A stretch of DNA of 42,459 nucleotides from an uncultured Pleurocapsa sp. GTDB lineage: Bacteria; Cyanobacteriota; Cyanobacteriia; Cyanobacteriales; Xenococcaceae. Every line of letters starts with the position of its first letter. Within the stretch, counting starts at the first letter, position 1. A model generated the notes under the pieces. The model searched no databases. It had not been told where the DNA came from and was given only the letters and a program-made list of their open reading frames with translations. The translations under genes were made by a program, and so were the position numbers. The stretch spans positions 1 through 42,459 of the forward strand of contig CALLPS010000261.1 in assembly GCA_938015355.1 (NCBI GenBank), given 5' to 3'. Below are positions 34,759 to 42,399 of this stretch, one piece after another.

Positions 34759-35167
34759 GGCAAAAAATATCTAGTGGTTACTTTTTTATCTAAACTTTAT
34801 TCACGCAAGAGCGGCTGTGATGTCGATCGTAATCGAAAAATAATTTTTTGTAGTGCAAAAAAAATATTTTCAACAATTTATCAACAATTTTACCTGAAGG
34901 TATCGTGTTAAAGAATGCTATCCAACAAAAAAAATTTAACCTTTCTCTCAGATTTTCTAGTTCCTAGCTAATCCGTTGACGACTACTCCTAAGATGGCAA
35001 AGAAGATCATTCCTTTAGCATCAGTCAACTCAAGATTTAATAGTCGAGTCTCTATCTAATTGCCAAGCTTAAAGCTTAAAGCTTGTTTGAGGGAAGCGAG
35101 TTTTAATTTTAAACTTTTGATGTTATATCCTTGATTAATTCAGTTGATAGAGTTCAGAAAAAAATCA
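34759..35167. other. Spacer upstream of hph operon with gene relic
   Basis: It contains the CDF relic (34957-35056), AT-rich runs and a short direct repeat (aagcttaaagcttaaagctt near 35067). It must hold the promoter of the 35168 operon; no confident -10/-35 is seen. Confidence 0.5.
34957..35056 (-). pseudogene. Cation-efflux (CDF) transporter C-terminal relic
   Basis: The minus strand reads ETRLLNLELTDAKGMIFFAI, then LGVVVNGLARN and stop, preceded in frame by a stop. The text AKGMIFFAILGVVVNGLA resembles a transmembrane helix of CDF (CzcD-type) zinc/cobalt exporters. No start and no other transporter part are present. Confidence 0.4.
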
Positions 35168-36343
35168 ATGCAAACCCTTCCGATCAAGATTGCAGATAGT
35201 ACTCTGCGAGATGGGGAACAACAGGCGGGGCTGTTTTTCTCCCATAAAACAAAATATAAACTTGCTCATTTGATTGCCCAAACTAAAGTAAATTACATTA
35301 ACATTACTCCTTGGGTTTGCGATCAAGACCTAGAATTAGCTAAAGTCCTAGTCTCAGAAGGATTTGCGAACAGGTTATCTGCTGACACGTTAATCGGCAA
35401 ACAGTTTATCGATCTTGCTCAGAAATGCGGCATTAAGCAGATCGTACTGTTCAAAGGGCTTTCAGATCGACTACTCTGGCTACGAGATCCACAGATTCGT
35501 CGGAGGGCGGAGTTTCAAGGAAAAACCATTGATGATCACATTCCCCTCAAGATCATCGAGCAAATCCGTCAAAATGCCATTGATTTGATTGTCGAAAATT
35601 TGCGCTATGCTACTGAGCAAGGATTGAAGGTTGATTTTGCGATCGAGGATGCCTCAAGAGCAGATTTTCACTTTTTAGTCCAGTGTCTTCGTTCTTTTCG
35701 TCCTTATATTCAACACTGTCTCCTTTGTGATACCGTGGGGGTACTTAACCCCGAAAAAAGCTATATCTGGATTAACGACTTAATCCAAAGTGTTCCAGGA
35801 GTTTCTCTGGGAGTACATTACCATAATGATTTAGGGATGGCTTTAGAAAATACCCTCCAGTCTTTGCAGGCTGGTGCTACTTTGGTTTCTGGTACATTTG
35901 GTGGCATTGGAGAGCGAGCGGGTAATGTCGCTTTAGAAGATGTATTAAATGGTTTACGCATTCGTTTTGGTATTGAGGTGGCAGGAATTAACTATGATGC
36001 GATCGCATCTGTCACAGATTATATGGAACAAAGGGGAATTCGTCGTGCAGCCCCCTACTCGAAACAGGCTCAAAGTCACGAATCGGGGATTCATGTTAAT
36101 TCTTTGTTAGTCGATCCTAAAAGTTATGCTGTGTTTCCCCATAATGCGATCGAGATTCTCTTTGGCAAAGGAAGCGGAGCGAGTAATTTCCGCTATTTAT
36201 TTGAAAAGCAATTACATAATCCTCAACCGAAAGAAAAGTATGATCATATGCGTTCGGTAATTAAATCTTTGGCAATTAAACAAGAACGCTATTTTACGGC
36301 AGAAGAGGTTGTGGAGTTGTGGAAAAGTGGCATTTTTAATTAA
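35168..36343 (+). CDS. hphA: Benzylmalate synthase-like (HphA-type) condensing enzyme
   Basis: The ORF track starts at TTG 35144; the ATG at 35168 (MQTLPIKIADSTLRDGEQQA) matches the usual start of the DRE-TIM fold, giving 391 aa. Motifs: DSTLRDGEQQAG (metal and acetyl-CoA site), GVHYHNDLGMALEN with the two metal-binding His, and GTFGGIGERAGN. It lacks the long C-terminal leucine-regulatory domain of LeuA. Family knowledge: HphA of Nostoc punctiforme condenses acetyl-CoA with phenylpyruvate to 2-benzylmalate. The operon with a fused isomerase and a decarboxylating dehydrogenase supports this assignment. Alternatives are homocitrate synthase (NifV-like) or citramalate synthase. Exact substrate is inferred. 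Confidence 0.75.
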   Translation: MQTLPIKIADSTLRDGEQQAGLFFSHKTKYKLAHLIAQTKVNYINITPWVCDQDLELAKVLVSEGFANRLSADTLIGKQFIDLAQKCGIKQIVLFKGLSDRLLWLRDPQIRRRAEFQGKTIDDHIPLKIIEQIRQNAIDLIVENLRYATEQGLKVDFAIEDASRADFHFLVQCLRSFRPYIQHCLLCDTVGVLNPEKSYIWINDLIQSVPGVSLGVHYHNDLGMALENTLQSLQAGATLVSGTFGGIGERAGNVALEDVLNGLRIRFGIEVAGINYDAIASVTDYMEQRGIRRAAPYSKQAQSHESGIHVNSLLVDPKSYAVFPHNAIEILFGKGSGASNFRYLFEKQLHNPQPKEKYDHMRSVIKSLAIKQERYFTAEEVVELWKSGIFN

Positions 36344-37391
36344 TTCTGCTTTAAACAAATCAGCCTACCGAATTGTCGCTATTCCAGGGTCAGGAATTGG
36401 GCTAGAAGTAGTCCCCGCCGCCTTAACCATTCTGCATCAGGTAGGGAAACTGGAAGGATTTACTTTAACCGTAGATTATGGCTATCTGGGAGCAAAAGCT
36501 CTGGAGAAATTTGGCAGTAATTTCCCCCAAGAAACTGTCCAACTGTGTGAGGGAGCAGATGGCATTGTTTTCGGAGCAGTGAGTCAAGGAGGATTACTAG
36601 AACTACGACAGCACTTTGACTTTTTTATTAATCTGCGACCGATTCGTAGTGAGAATAGTTTATTGCATACATCTAGTTTGCGACCAGAGAAAGTGAAAGA
36701 TCTCGATATCCTGATTGTCAGAGAACTAGTTAGTGGAATTTATTTTGGTAACGCTGGGCGCGATTCAGATGACCAGGGAGATTACGGATATCATACAATG
36801 CACTATAGCGATCGCGAAATTCGTCGTATTGCTCAGGTGGCTTTACAAAAAGCACAGCAACGAAGGGGCTTACTCACCGTTGCCCATAAAGAAAATGCCT
36901 TACCCCATATTCCCTGGACAAGATTGGTAGAGGAAGAAGCTAAAGAATTTCCCGCCGTGAAAGTTATACCGATGCTGGTAGATAATTTAGCAATGCAAAT
37001 GGTGCTTAACCCGCAGCAGTTTGACGTAATTTTAGCAGGGAATATGTTTGGGGATATTCTCAGTGATCTTGGTGGAGCATTAGTCGGCTCAATTGGCTTA
37101 TTAGGTTCGGCGAGTCTTAATGAACAGGGATTTGGTCTGTATGAGGCAATTCATGGCACTGCCCCAGATATTGCAGGAAAAGGTATTGCTAACCCCTTGG
37201 GTACAATAGGCGCTTGTGTATTAATGCTGCAACAATGGGGGGAAACAAAAGCAGCGCAAAGGATTATTACGGCACAAAAAAGACTGTTAGCCAAGGGCTA
37301 CAGGACGGCAGATTTATCACCTGCTGAAGGTGAATTGTACGTTAATACTGCTACCCTAGTAGATCTTTTATTGTCAGAAATACAGAAATAA
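36327..37391 (+). CDS. hphB: 3-isopropylmalate dehydrogenase-like (HphB-type)
   Basis: The ORF track starts at a TTG (36309); I prefer the GTG at 36327 (MAFLINSALNKSAYRIVAIP), which follows a GGAG at suitable distance. It overlaps the end of hphA by 17 bp, implying translational coupling. The 354-aa beta-decarboxylating dehydrogenase shows AIPGSGIGLEV, VRELVSGIYFG (LeuB has RELTGG here), DNLAMQMV, GNMFGDILSD and the NAD site GTAPDIAGKGIANPLGTI. In the Hph pathway it would oxidise and decarboxylate 3-benzylmalate to 2-oxo-4-phenylbutanoate. The Thr-to-Ser and Gly changes at RELVSG fit a substrate other than isopropylmalate. Confidence 0.75.
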   Translation: MAFLINSALNKSAYRIVAIPGSGIGLEVVPAALTILHQVGKLEGFTLTVDYGYLGAKALEKFGSNFPQETVQLCEGADGIVFGAVSQGGLLELRQHFDFFINLRPIRSENSLLHTSSLRPEKVKDLDILIVRELVSGIYFGNAGRDSDDQGDYGYHTMHYSDREIRRIAQVALQKAQQRRGLLTVAHKENALPHIPWTRLVEEEAKEFPAVKVIPMLVDNLAMQMVLNPQQFDVILAGNMFGDILSDLGGALVGSIGLLGSASLNEQGFGLYEAIHGTAPDIAGKGIANPLGTIGACVLMLQQWGETKAAQRIITAQKRLLAKGYRTADLSPAEGELYVNTATLVDLLLSEIQK

Positions 37392-37426
37392 CTTATGAAT
37401 AAGCTGCTGAATCAGGATTGTCAAGA

Positions 37427-39148
37427 ATGAATCATATTAAAAATAATCAGGGGAAGATTCTGCATCTGGGAAATGATATTAATACTGATGATATTATCCC
37501 TGCTAAGCGAGGAACTAATGACGATCCAGAGCATTTAAAACAATATGCCTTAGAACATATCATCGGGGTGGGAGAATTGCTCCAATATGATGAAATAGAA
37601 GCAGGAGAAAACTTTGGCTGTGGGTCGAGTCGAGAAATTGCCCCCATTGCCCTCAAAGCTGCGGGAATTAAAAAAATTAAAGCCATATCTTTTGCCGAGA
37701 TTTTCTATCGCAACAGTATTAATATTGGACTTCCTTTAGAAATCATCGGGGATACAGAACAAAATCCAGTAGTAGATGCGATCGCCAATGCTGGAGGACT
37801 GATGGCATATAATCAACAGCGTCTTCAGGGTCAAGTGACCATTCCTCCTGGTGTTACTCCCCCACGTCCGATGACCAGGGTAGAAAAGATGTTAGCTAAA
37901 GCCTCGGGAAATGATTATGTTAAGCCTGGAGAAGGAGTATTTGCCAAGATAGATCTGGCTTTATCCCACGATGCGGTAGCAGGTTCGGTGGCGAAGACAT
38001 TCTATCGGCATTATGGAGAACAAGCGCAATTATGGGACTCCCAACGGGTGGTTTTAGTGGCGGATCACTTTATTCAAGTCCAGGAGATTCGGGCTGATCA
38101 TAAAGTAGACTTGATGTATGACCTGATGATTAAATTTGCTCAGAAGCAAGGTTGTCATTTATTCGATGTGGTTTCTCCAGGGGAGGCAGCAGGCATCTGC
38201 CATGTATTACTACCAGAAAAAGGGTTTATTCGACCAGGAATGATTATTGCGGGAACGGACTCCCACAGTTGCACCTATGGAGCATTAGGCGCTTTTTCTA
38301 CAGGGGTAGGCACCACCGATATGGCGAACATTTTTGCCCTGGGAGATATATGGATTTGTGTTCCACCCACCATCGTCATTGAGTTATCGGGAACCCTGAG
38401 TCCTGAAATTAGCGCTAAGGATATTATGCTATTTATCCTCGGACAACTCGGCTGTGGCGGCGCTACTAGTAAAGTAATCGAATTTACAGGGTCGATTATT
38501 GAGCAATTACCCCTGGATGAGCGCTTGACTTTAGCCAATATGGCGATCGAATGTGGTGCAATGTGCGGCTTAATTGCTACCGACGATGTTACTCGTGATT
38601 ATATTACTAGTCGTACTTCAGTGGGTTTTGAAGAAGTTAAAGCCGATTCCGATGCGGAGTACGAAGCTGTATATGAATTTGATCTGAGTAATTTATCTCC
38701 CCAAGTTGCCCGTCCTCCAAAACCCGATCAGGTAGTGGCTATCAATCAGTTGCAGGAAATTCCTATCACCAAAGCCTTCATTGGCTCTTGTACAGGAGGA
38801 AAACTTTATGATTTAGCCCAAGCCGCCGCCGTCTTGAAAAATCACCAGGTAGCCCCAGGAGTAAGCTTATATGTTGTACCAGCGTCCGTTGAAGTACGTC
38901 AACAAGCCGAACAATTGGGCTATCTTGATATTTTTGAACAAGCTGGGGCACAAATGCTTAAATCTGGTTGCGGAGCCTGTATCAATTCTGGTCAGGGTGT
39001 TTTAGCCAAAGACGAAACTGGAATCTATGCTACCAACCGTAATTTTAAAGGACGCAGCGGTGATCCCACAGGAAAAAACTATTTAGCTTCTCCCAGAACA
39101 GTAGCAATCTCAGCTATACAGGGAAAGATTAGCACTCAAGTTGACTAA
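37427..39148 (+). CDS. hphCD: Fused aconitase-type isomerase (HphCD-type), small domain first
   Basis: Start ATG 37427 ([20 protein letters not shown]) is preferred to the TTG at 37418. The ~573-aa protein begins with the swivel (LeuD-like) domain, about 1-150, with [10 protein letters not shown] and [11 protein letters not shown]. The large (LeuC-like) part follows, with [25 protein letters not shown] and [12 protein letters not shown], which supply the three Cys ligands of the [4Fe-4S] cluster. Leucine pathway LeuC and LeuD are normally separate proteins, so the fusion with the small domain first is diagnostic of a different pathway; HphCD of N. punctiforme is a fused enzyme. It would isomerise 2-benzylmalate to 3-benzylmalate. 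It is 35 bp downstream of hphB and ends the operon. Confidence 0.8.
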   Translation: MNHIKNNQGKILHLGNDINTDDIIPAKRGTNDDPEHLKQYALEHIIGVGELLQYDEIEAGENFGCGSSREIAPIALKAAGIKKIKAISFAEIFYRNSINIGLPLEIIGDTEQNPVVDAIANAGGLMAYNQQRLQGQVTIPPGVTPPRPMTRVEKMLAKASGNDYVKPGEGVFAKIDLALSHDAVAGSVAKTFYRHYGEQAQLWDSQRVVLVADHFIQVQEIRADHKVDLMYDLMIKFAQKQGCHLFDVVSPGEAAGICHVLLPEKGFIRPGMIIAGTDSHSCTYGALGAFSTGVGTTDMANIFALGDIWICVPPTIVIELSGTLSPEISAKDIMLFILGQLGCGGATSKVIEFTGSIIEQLPLDERLTLANMAIECGAMCGLIATDDVTRDYITSRTSVGFEEVKADSDAEYEAVYEFDLSNLSPQVARPPKPDQVVAINQLQEIPITKAFIGSCTGGKLYDLAQAAAVLKNHQVAPGVSLYVVPASVEVRQQAEQLGYLDIFEQAGAQMLKSGCGACINSGQGVLAKDETGIYATNRNFKGRSGDPTGKNYLASPRTVAISAIQGKISTQVD

Positions 39149-39188
39149 AGACCGAGGACTAAAGACTCTAAATTAAACTAACAAACTA

Positions 39189-39260
39189 AGCGGGTGACGC
39201 GATTCGAACGCGCGACATTCACCTTGGCAAGGTGACGCTCTACCACTGAGCTACACCCGC
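39189..39260 (-). tRNA. trnG: tRNA-Gly (GCC)
   Basis: The minus strand folds to a full cloverleaf: acceptor GCGGGTG/CACCCGC, D arm GCTCAGTGGTAGAGC, anticodon arm TCACC-TTGCCAA-GGTGA (anticodon GCC) and T arm GCGCG-TTCGAAT-CGCGT, with U as discriminator. Length is 72 nt and CCA is not encoded. Its 3' end faces the hph operon; the integrase gene lies on its 5' side. Confidence 0.96.
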
Positions 39261-39583
39261 ATTTCACCGAATTCCTTTTCTTCCTTATCTAGAAGGTGGA
39301 CTGGTGAGACACACAACCTTTCTGGGCTGTGCTATGTCCTTACCAAGGTTTATTATGCCAAATCTTTCAAAGTTTTGCAAGGAATTCCTTGGATCACTGA
39401 CAAATTACTTAGAATAAGCGGTCAGCATCGGATTGGAATCACAGCTACTTATTCTTCTCAAAGATAAATTGGGGAGAAATTGGGGAGAAATCCCCAATCT
39501 GTAGAACCACCTATTAGCAAAGCTTTTAAACATTCTCCTTCTGTATAGCCCTATCTCAAGCTAAATATACTTAGGAGTTTTCA
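39261..39583. other. Spacer between tRNA-Gly and integrase
   Basis: No gene. Notable are the repeated 9-mer GAATTCCTT (39269-39277 and 39382-39390), the second within a perfect 14-bp palindrome CAAGGAATTCCTTG (39378-39391), and the duplicated GGGGAGAAA hairpin (39468-39498). These could be recombinase or regulator sites. Confidence 0.5.
39468..39498. repeat. Tandem ATTGGGGAGAA repeat ending in GAAA-loop hairpin
   Basis: The 11-mer attggggagaa occurs twice in tandem and is followed by atccccaat. The second copy makes a perfect 8-bp stem ATTGGGGA/TCCCCAAT closed by a GAAA tetraloop, and the first copy can compete for the same 3' arm. It lies about 90 bp upstream of the integrase start. Confidence 0.5.
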
Positions 39584-40753
39584 ATGTACTTAGATAACGA
39601 TAATTACAAAGGTAAAATCGGCAAAGTCAATATCAGTAGTAAAGATAATTCAATCAGGATTAGATTTACCCATCTATCAAAAAGATATGAGTTTACGGTG
39701 GCGACTAAAACTGAGGAAGGATTTGTTAAAGCTGTCCAGGTAGCTCAAAATATCCATCGTGATATTGAGATGGGAGAGTTTGATGAGACACTAGCAAAAT
39801 ACTCAGCCAAACATAAAAGGGCTTTAGAAGTTCAAACGAAGTCGCCAAGCTTACTTGACCTATGGAACTTTTATAAGCTCGTCAGCAAAGAGAGAGTAGC
39901 TGCAACTACTAAGAAAACTCATTGGTATCAATATGAGAATAATTACCTTGGGGATATCTTTAAAAAAGATCCTTCCTTACTTGAGTTAGAGAACAGCGAT
40001 AAGTTTATTGCCTACCTGCTGGAAAAATATAAACCCGCCACAATCAAGCCCATCTTCTCTAATTGCTTAATGCCATCGGTCAATCTTGCTGTTAAAAAGG
40101 GAACTATAGAACGCAATCCTTACATGGATGTGGAGCTACCAAAAGGGATAAAAAGCGAGATTGATTGTTATTCCTCTGAAGAAGTGAAAATGATTATTCA
40201 GAGATTTTATGATTCTGAGTCTGATTATTATGGGACTCTCATTGAATTTATTGCCTTAACTGGTTGCCGTCCTGAAAAAGCCATAGCCCTAACAGCTAAT
40301 GATGTTAAATCTAAAGGTGGTAGGAGTTATATCAGATTCAGTAAGGCATATAGTAATCGTGTTCTACTTCCACATACGAAGAACAGAGCAATTAGGTTGT
40401 TTCCCATCAACGAACAGCTTGAAGCTTTAATTGAATTAATTGAGCCAGCTAAAAATGGAGGTACAAAGGAAATCCCGAAAGGTTTATTCTTCCCTAGTCC
40501 TAAAGGAAAATACATTACCTGGAATAATGTAAGAAATCGCCACTGGATACCTATAATTAACAAGTTAAGAGAAGAGGGCAAATTAGATAGATATATTAAG
40601 CCCTATAGTTTACGTCATAGTGCTATTACAAGATGGCTGATGGAAGGTAAATTAGATATTGCCAGCGTAGCTAGATTGTCAGGTAATTCCACTAAAGTAA
40701 TTATGGACAACTACTGGAAAGCAAAGACAGGTTTTGATATACCCTTACTCTAA
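39584..40753 (+). CDS. Phage-type tyrosine recombinase (integrase)
   Basis: The 389-aa protein has an N-terminal arm/SAM-like core-binding region (about 90-180) and a C-terminal catalytic domain with Arg in TGCRPEKAIAL, the HxxR box PYSLRHSAIT and the nucleophilic Tyr in STKVIMDNYW. This is the XerC/lambda-integrase superfamily. A good Shine-Dalgarno sequence (AGGAG) precedes the ATG. It sits near tRNA-Gly, as integrases of genomic islands often do, but on the 5' side of the tRNA. It likely drives excision and integration of the element to its right. Confidence 0.88.
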   Translation: MYLDNDNYKGKIGKVNISSKDNSIRIRFTHLSKRYEFTVATKTEEGFVKAVQVAQNIHRDIEMGEFDETLAKYSAKHKRALEVQTKSPSLLDLWNFYKLVSKERVAATTKKTHWYQYENNYLGDIFKKDPSLLELENSDKFIAYLLEKYKPATIKPIFSNCLMPSVNLAVKKGTIERNPYMDVELPKGIKSEIDCYSSEEVKMIIQRFYDSESDYYGTLIEFIALTGCRPEKAIALTANDVKSKGGRSYIRFSKAYSNRVLLPHTKNRAIRLFPINEQLEALIELIEPAKNGGTKEIPKGLFFPSPKGKYITWNNVRNRHWIPIINKLREEGKLDRYIKPYSLRHSAITRWLMEGKLDIASVARLSGNSTKVIMDNYWKAKTGFDIPLL

Positions 40754-40771
40754 TTACAGCAATCTAACTAA

Positions 40772-41278
40772 GTGAAAGATAAAAAAGTATATCAAGTTGA
40801 TACAGGAGGACTAAGGGGTGAATTACCTCTGACTGATTCTCAAAAAGCCAAAATATCAGAGTACATAAAATTAGTAGAATCAGGCGCACCATTTAAAGTA
40901 AGTGTGATTAGGTGGGTTGACGACCTAGAAATGAATATTGCTTATAACCCAGGATTTGATTTACTTAATATTGGTAGTGATGTAATGCCAGCAACTACAC
41001 TTAAAGAGAAAGGCACTCTTACAGCAAATAGTAGACTTACTTGGAAAAGCTCTATTGCACACGAATTAGTTGGGCATAGAGAAGCAGCATTGGCGAGTAA
41101 TACACAATTAGAAGATCCATTAGAGGAAGCTCAAGCTAGTATAAGGGCAGCTAGGTTTGCTCCCTCCCTTTCCTCTACTGAGAGATATACTTTACTTAGG
41201 GATGGTATTACTAGATTATACAAAGCTGGGATTAAAGTCCGTCAAGTTAAAAACATACTTCATATAACAAGTCGGTAG
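40772..41278 (+). CDS. HEXXGH metallopeptidase-like protein (168 aa), possible toxin
   Basis: Starts at GTG, 18 bp after the integrase. A central motif SIAHELVGHREAA places His97, Glu98 and His102 in the spacing HEXXGH, which is unlike the usual zincin HEXXH but like that of M49 dipeptidyl peptidases. Acidic residues follow at 118-119 (LEDPLEEAQASIRAARF) and could provide a third metal ligand. The remainder (SSTERYTLLRDGITRLYKAG) is helical. It has no signal peptide or delivery domain. The phrase style reminds me of C-terminal domains of polymorphic toxins, and a small gene follows 6 bp downstream, but both points are inference. The family is not recognised with certainty. Confidence 0.65.
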   Translation: MKDKKVYQVDTGGLRGELPLTDSQKAKISEYIKLVESGAPFKVSVIRWVDDLEMNIAYNPGFDLLNIGSDVMPATTLKEKGTLTANSRLTWKSSIAHELVGHREAALASNTQLEDPLEEAQASIRAARFAPSLSSTERYTLLRDGITRLYKAGIKVRQVKNILHITSR

Positions 41279-41284
41279 ATAGCA

Positions 41285-41590
41285 ATGAAAAACTTAAACT
41301 ACAAAATACAAGATTGGTTTGAACATCCTAACTTTGGAATAATTGTTAGTATTGCTAATCCTCAACTTGACAAGTTCTCTAAGGATGAAATTAAAGGTCT
41401 AGTTGGCGATTGTATAGCTATCTTAGATGCGGAAACTCAACAAAAGAAATGGATACAAGTATCTCAAGTTGAAGTTTCTACTTCGATTATTGATAAAAAG
41501 AATGTTCATATTTGCTTGGGTAATTCAATTAAGCTTTCAGATATTAAGCCCAATTCAGATATTGTCTTATCTAAAAAAATCTTAGTTTAG
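41285..41590 (+). CDS. Small protein paired with HEXXGH gene (possible immunity protein)
   Basis: 101 aa, soluble, with alternating beta-like segments (FGIIVSIANP, CIAILDAETQ, VHICLGNSIKL). It begins 6 bp after the HEXXGH gene stop and is surely co-transcribed. Size, position and lack of domain match are those of an immunity protein or antitoxin, but nothing in the sequence proves it. It converges with the 41597 gene. Confidence 0.6.
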   Translation: MKNLNYKIQDWFEHPNFGIIVSIANPQLDKFSKDEIKGLVGDCIAILDAETQQKKWIQVSQVEVSTSIIDKKNVHICLGNSIKLSDIKPNSDIVLSKKILV

Positions 41591-41603
41591 AAAAACCTAA
41601 GAT
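41572..41603 (-). terminator. Intrinsic terminator for minus-strand micro-operon
   Basis: On the minus strand ATCTTAG-GTTTTTCTAAA-CTAAGAT forms a 7-bp stem (41597-41603 with 41579-41585) followed directly by a run of seven T. The stem overlaps the stop codons of both convergent genes. On the plus strand no T-run follows, so termination is mainly for the minus-strand genes. Confidence 0.65.
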
Positions 41604-41974
41604 AACTTATCTAATTGTTCGTTAACTGTTGCTATTTGCGACTCAACTTGTCTGAGTTGAGACTTAAGAGTGTCTTGTCTAGAATTAAGCTTGTCTCTTA
41701 AATTACATAGCCTAGTGCGAATAGATGAGATAGGGCGTTCTTGCCTGTTGTATAACTCCCTTTGTATCTGTGTCTCTTGAGTATCAGAAAACTCTACAAA
41801 ATCAGGAGATAAGTGATTGAGATTGTGATTGGGAATAGCGGGTAGACTCTCTACAGCAGGTCTTGAATTTTCCAATTCATAAGCATTCAACTCTTGTTCG
41901 GCTTCTAAGGTATGCACGTAAGGAGTAAAAGACCCTTCATTTTCCATTGCGGGATGTTGATGATAGTTATTCAT
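41597..41974 (-). CDS. Coiled-coil protein of unknown function (125 aa)
   Basis: The N-terminal ~70 residues are polar and probably disordered (HQHPAMENEGSF, PAIPNHNLNHLSPDF). The C-terminal ~50 residues form a heptad-rich helix (LRDKLNSRQDTLKSQLRQVE). Its ATG overlaps the TGA of the upstream RHH-like gene (ATGA), so it is translationally coupled to it. Function unknown. Confidence 0.6.
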   Translation of the reverse strand: MNNYHQHPAMENEGSFTPYVHTLEAEQELNAYELENSRPAVESLPAIPNHNLNHLSPDFVEFSDTQETQIQRELYNRQERPISSIRTRLCNLRDKLNSRQDTLKSQLRQVESQIATVNEQLDKLS

Positions 41975-42138
41975 TTATTTTCGTTACTAATTAATTCTAA
42001 AAGTTCTCTTCGGATCAAACCCGTAATAGTTAATCCCTTCCTATGACAATAATTACGTAGTCTGTCTTTGTCTTCTGTAGTTAGATAGGAAACTACTTGC
42101 TCGTATTCACGTTCTTTAGTTTTATATTTACTTGTCAT
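41971..42138 (-). CDS. RHH-like DNA-binding protein (55 aa)
   Basis: Below the ORF-track cutoff. The minus strand reads MTSKYKTKEREYEQVVSYLT, TEDKDRLRNYCHRKGLTITG, then LIRRELLELISNENK. A short beta strand (EQVVSYLT) followed by two helices (EDKDRLRNYCHRKG and TITGLIRRELLELI) fits the ribbon-helix-helix fold. It overlaps the 41-aa gene upstream by 11 bp and the 125-aa gene downstream by 4 bp. It may autoregulate the unit or act in replication or transfer. Confidence 0.6.
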   Translation of the reverse strand: MTSKYKTKEREYEQVVSYLTTEDKDRLRNYCHRKGLTITGLIRRELLELISNENK

Positions 42139-42253
42139 TTTCTATTGATTTGAAATTATAGATTATAAATCTTTTAAACTCTTCTTTTATAGAATTACTT
42201 AGTTTGGGATTACTTTCTATTTTTAATAATGTTTCATTTAATCGTTTATTCAT
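42128..42253 (-). CDS. 41-aa protein, first gene of micro-operon
   Basis: The minus strand reads MNKRLNETLLKIESNPKLSN, then SIKEEFKRFIIYNFKSIEND and K. It is helical and charged, with an AAGG purine stretch upstream of the ATG. The stop codon lies inside the start of the RHH-like gene, an overlap that suggests coupled translation. No family recognised. A leader peptide is an alternative. Confidence 0.45.
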   Translation of the reverse strand: MNKRLNETLLKIESNPKLSNSIKEEFKRFIIYNFKSIENDK

Positions 42254-42340
42254 TTTTTTAGCCTTCTCTATATAGTTCTATATAACCACCTGAAGGGGCG
42301 ACACAAGAGGGTTAAAAGCAAGTCAGGAGAGAGATTGAGT

Positions 42341-42371
42341 AAAGTAGTCTCCCAAAAAATGAGAGACTATT
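42341..42371. repeat. TAGTCTC ... GAGACTA inverted repeat before transposase-like ORF
   Basis: The text tagtctcccaaaaaatgag-agacta is a 7-bp perfect dyad around an 11-base AT-rich loop, 30-60 bp upstream of the last ORF. It may be part of an IS end or an operator. Confidence 0.35.
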
Positions 42372-42399
42372 ATCAATAATCTTTTTTGTTGAAAACGTA

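Noticed and set aside
38152-38538. Two ORFs inside the fused isomerase gene
   Set aside because: They lie within the LeuC-like domain whose catalytic motifs are read in the main frame.
35168-39148. Reading the operon as the ordinary leucine operon leuA-leuB-leuCD
   Set aside because: The condensing enzyme lacks the LeuA regulatory domain, LeuC and LeuD are fused with LeuD first, and the LeuB signature RELTGG is altered.
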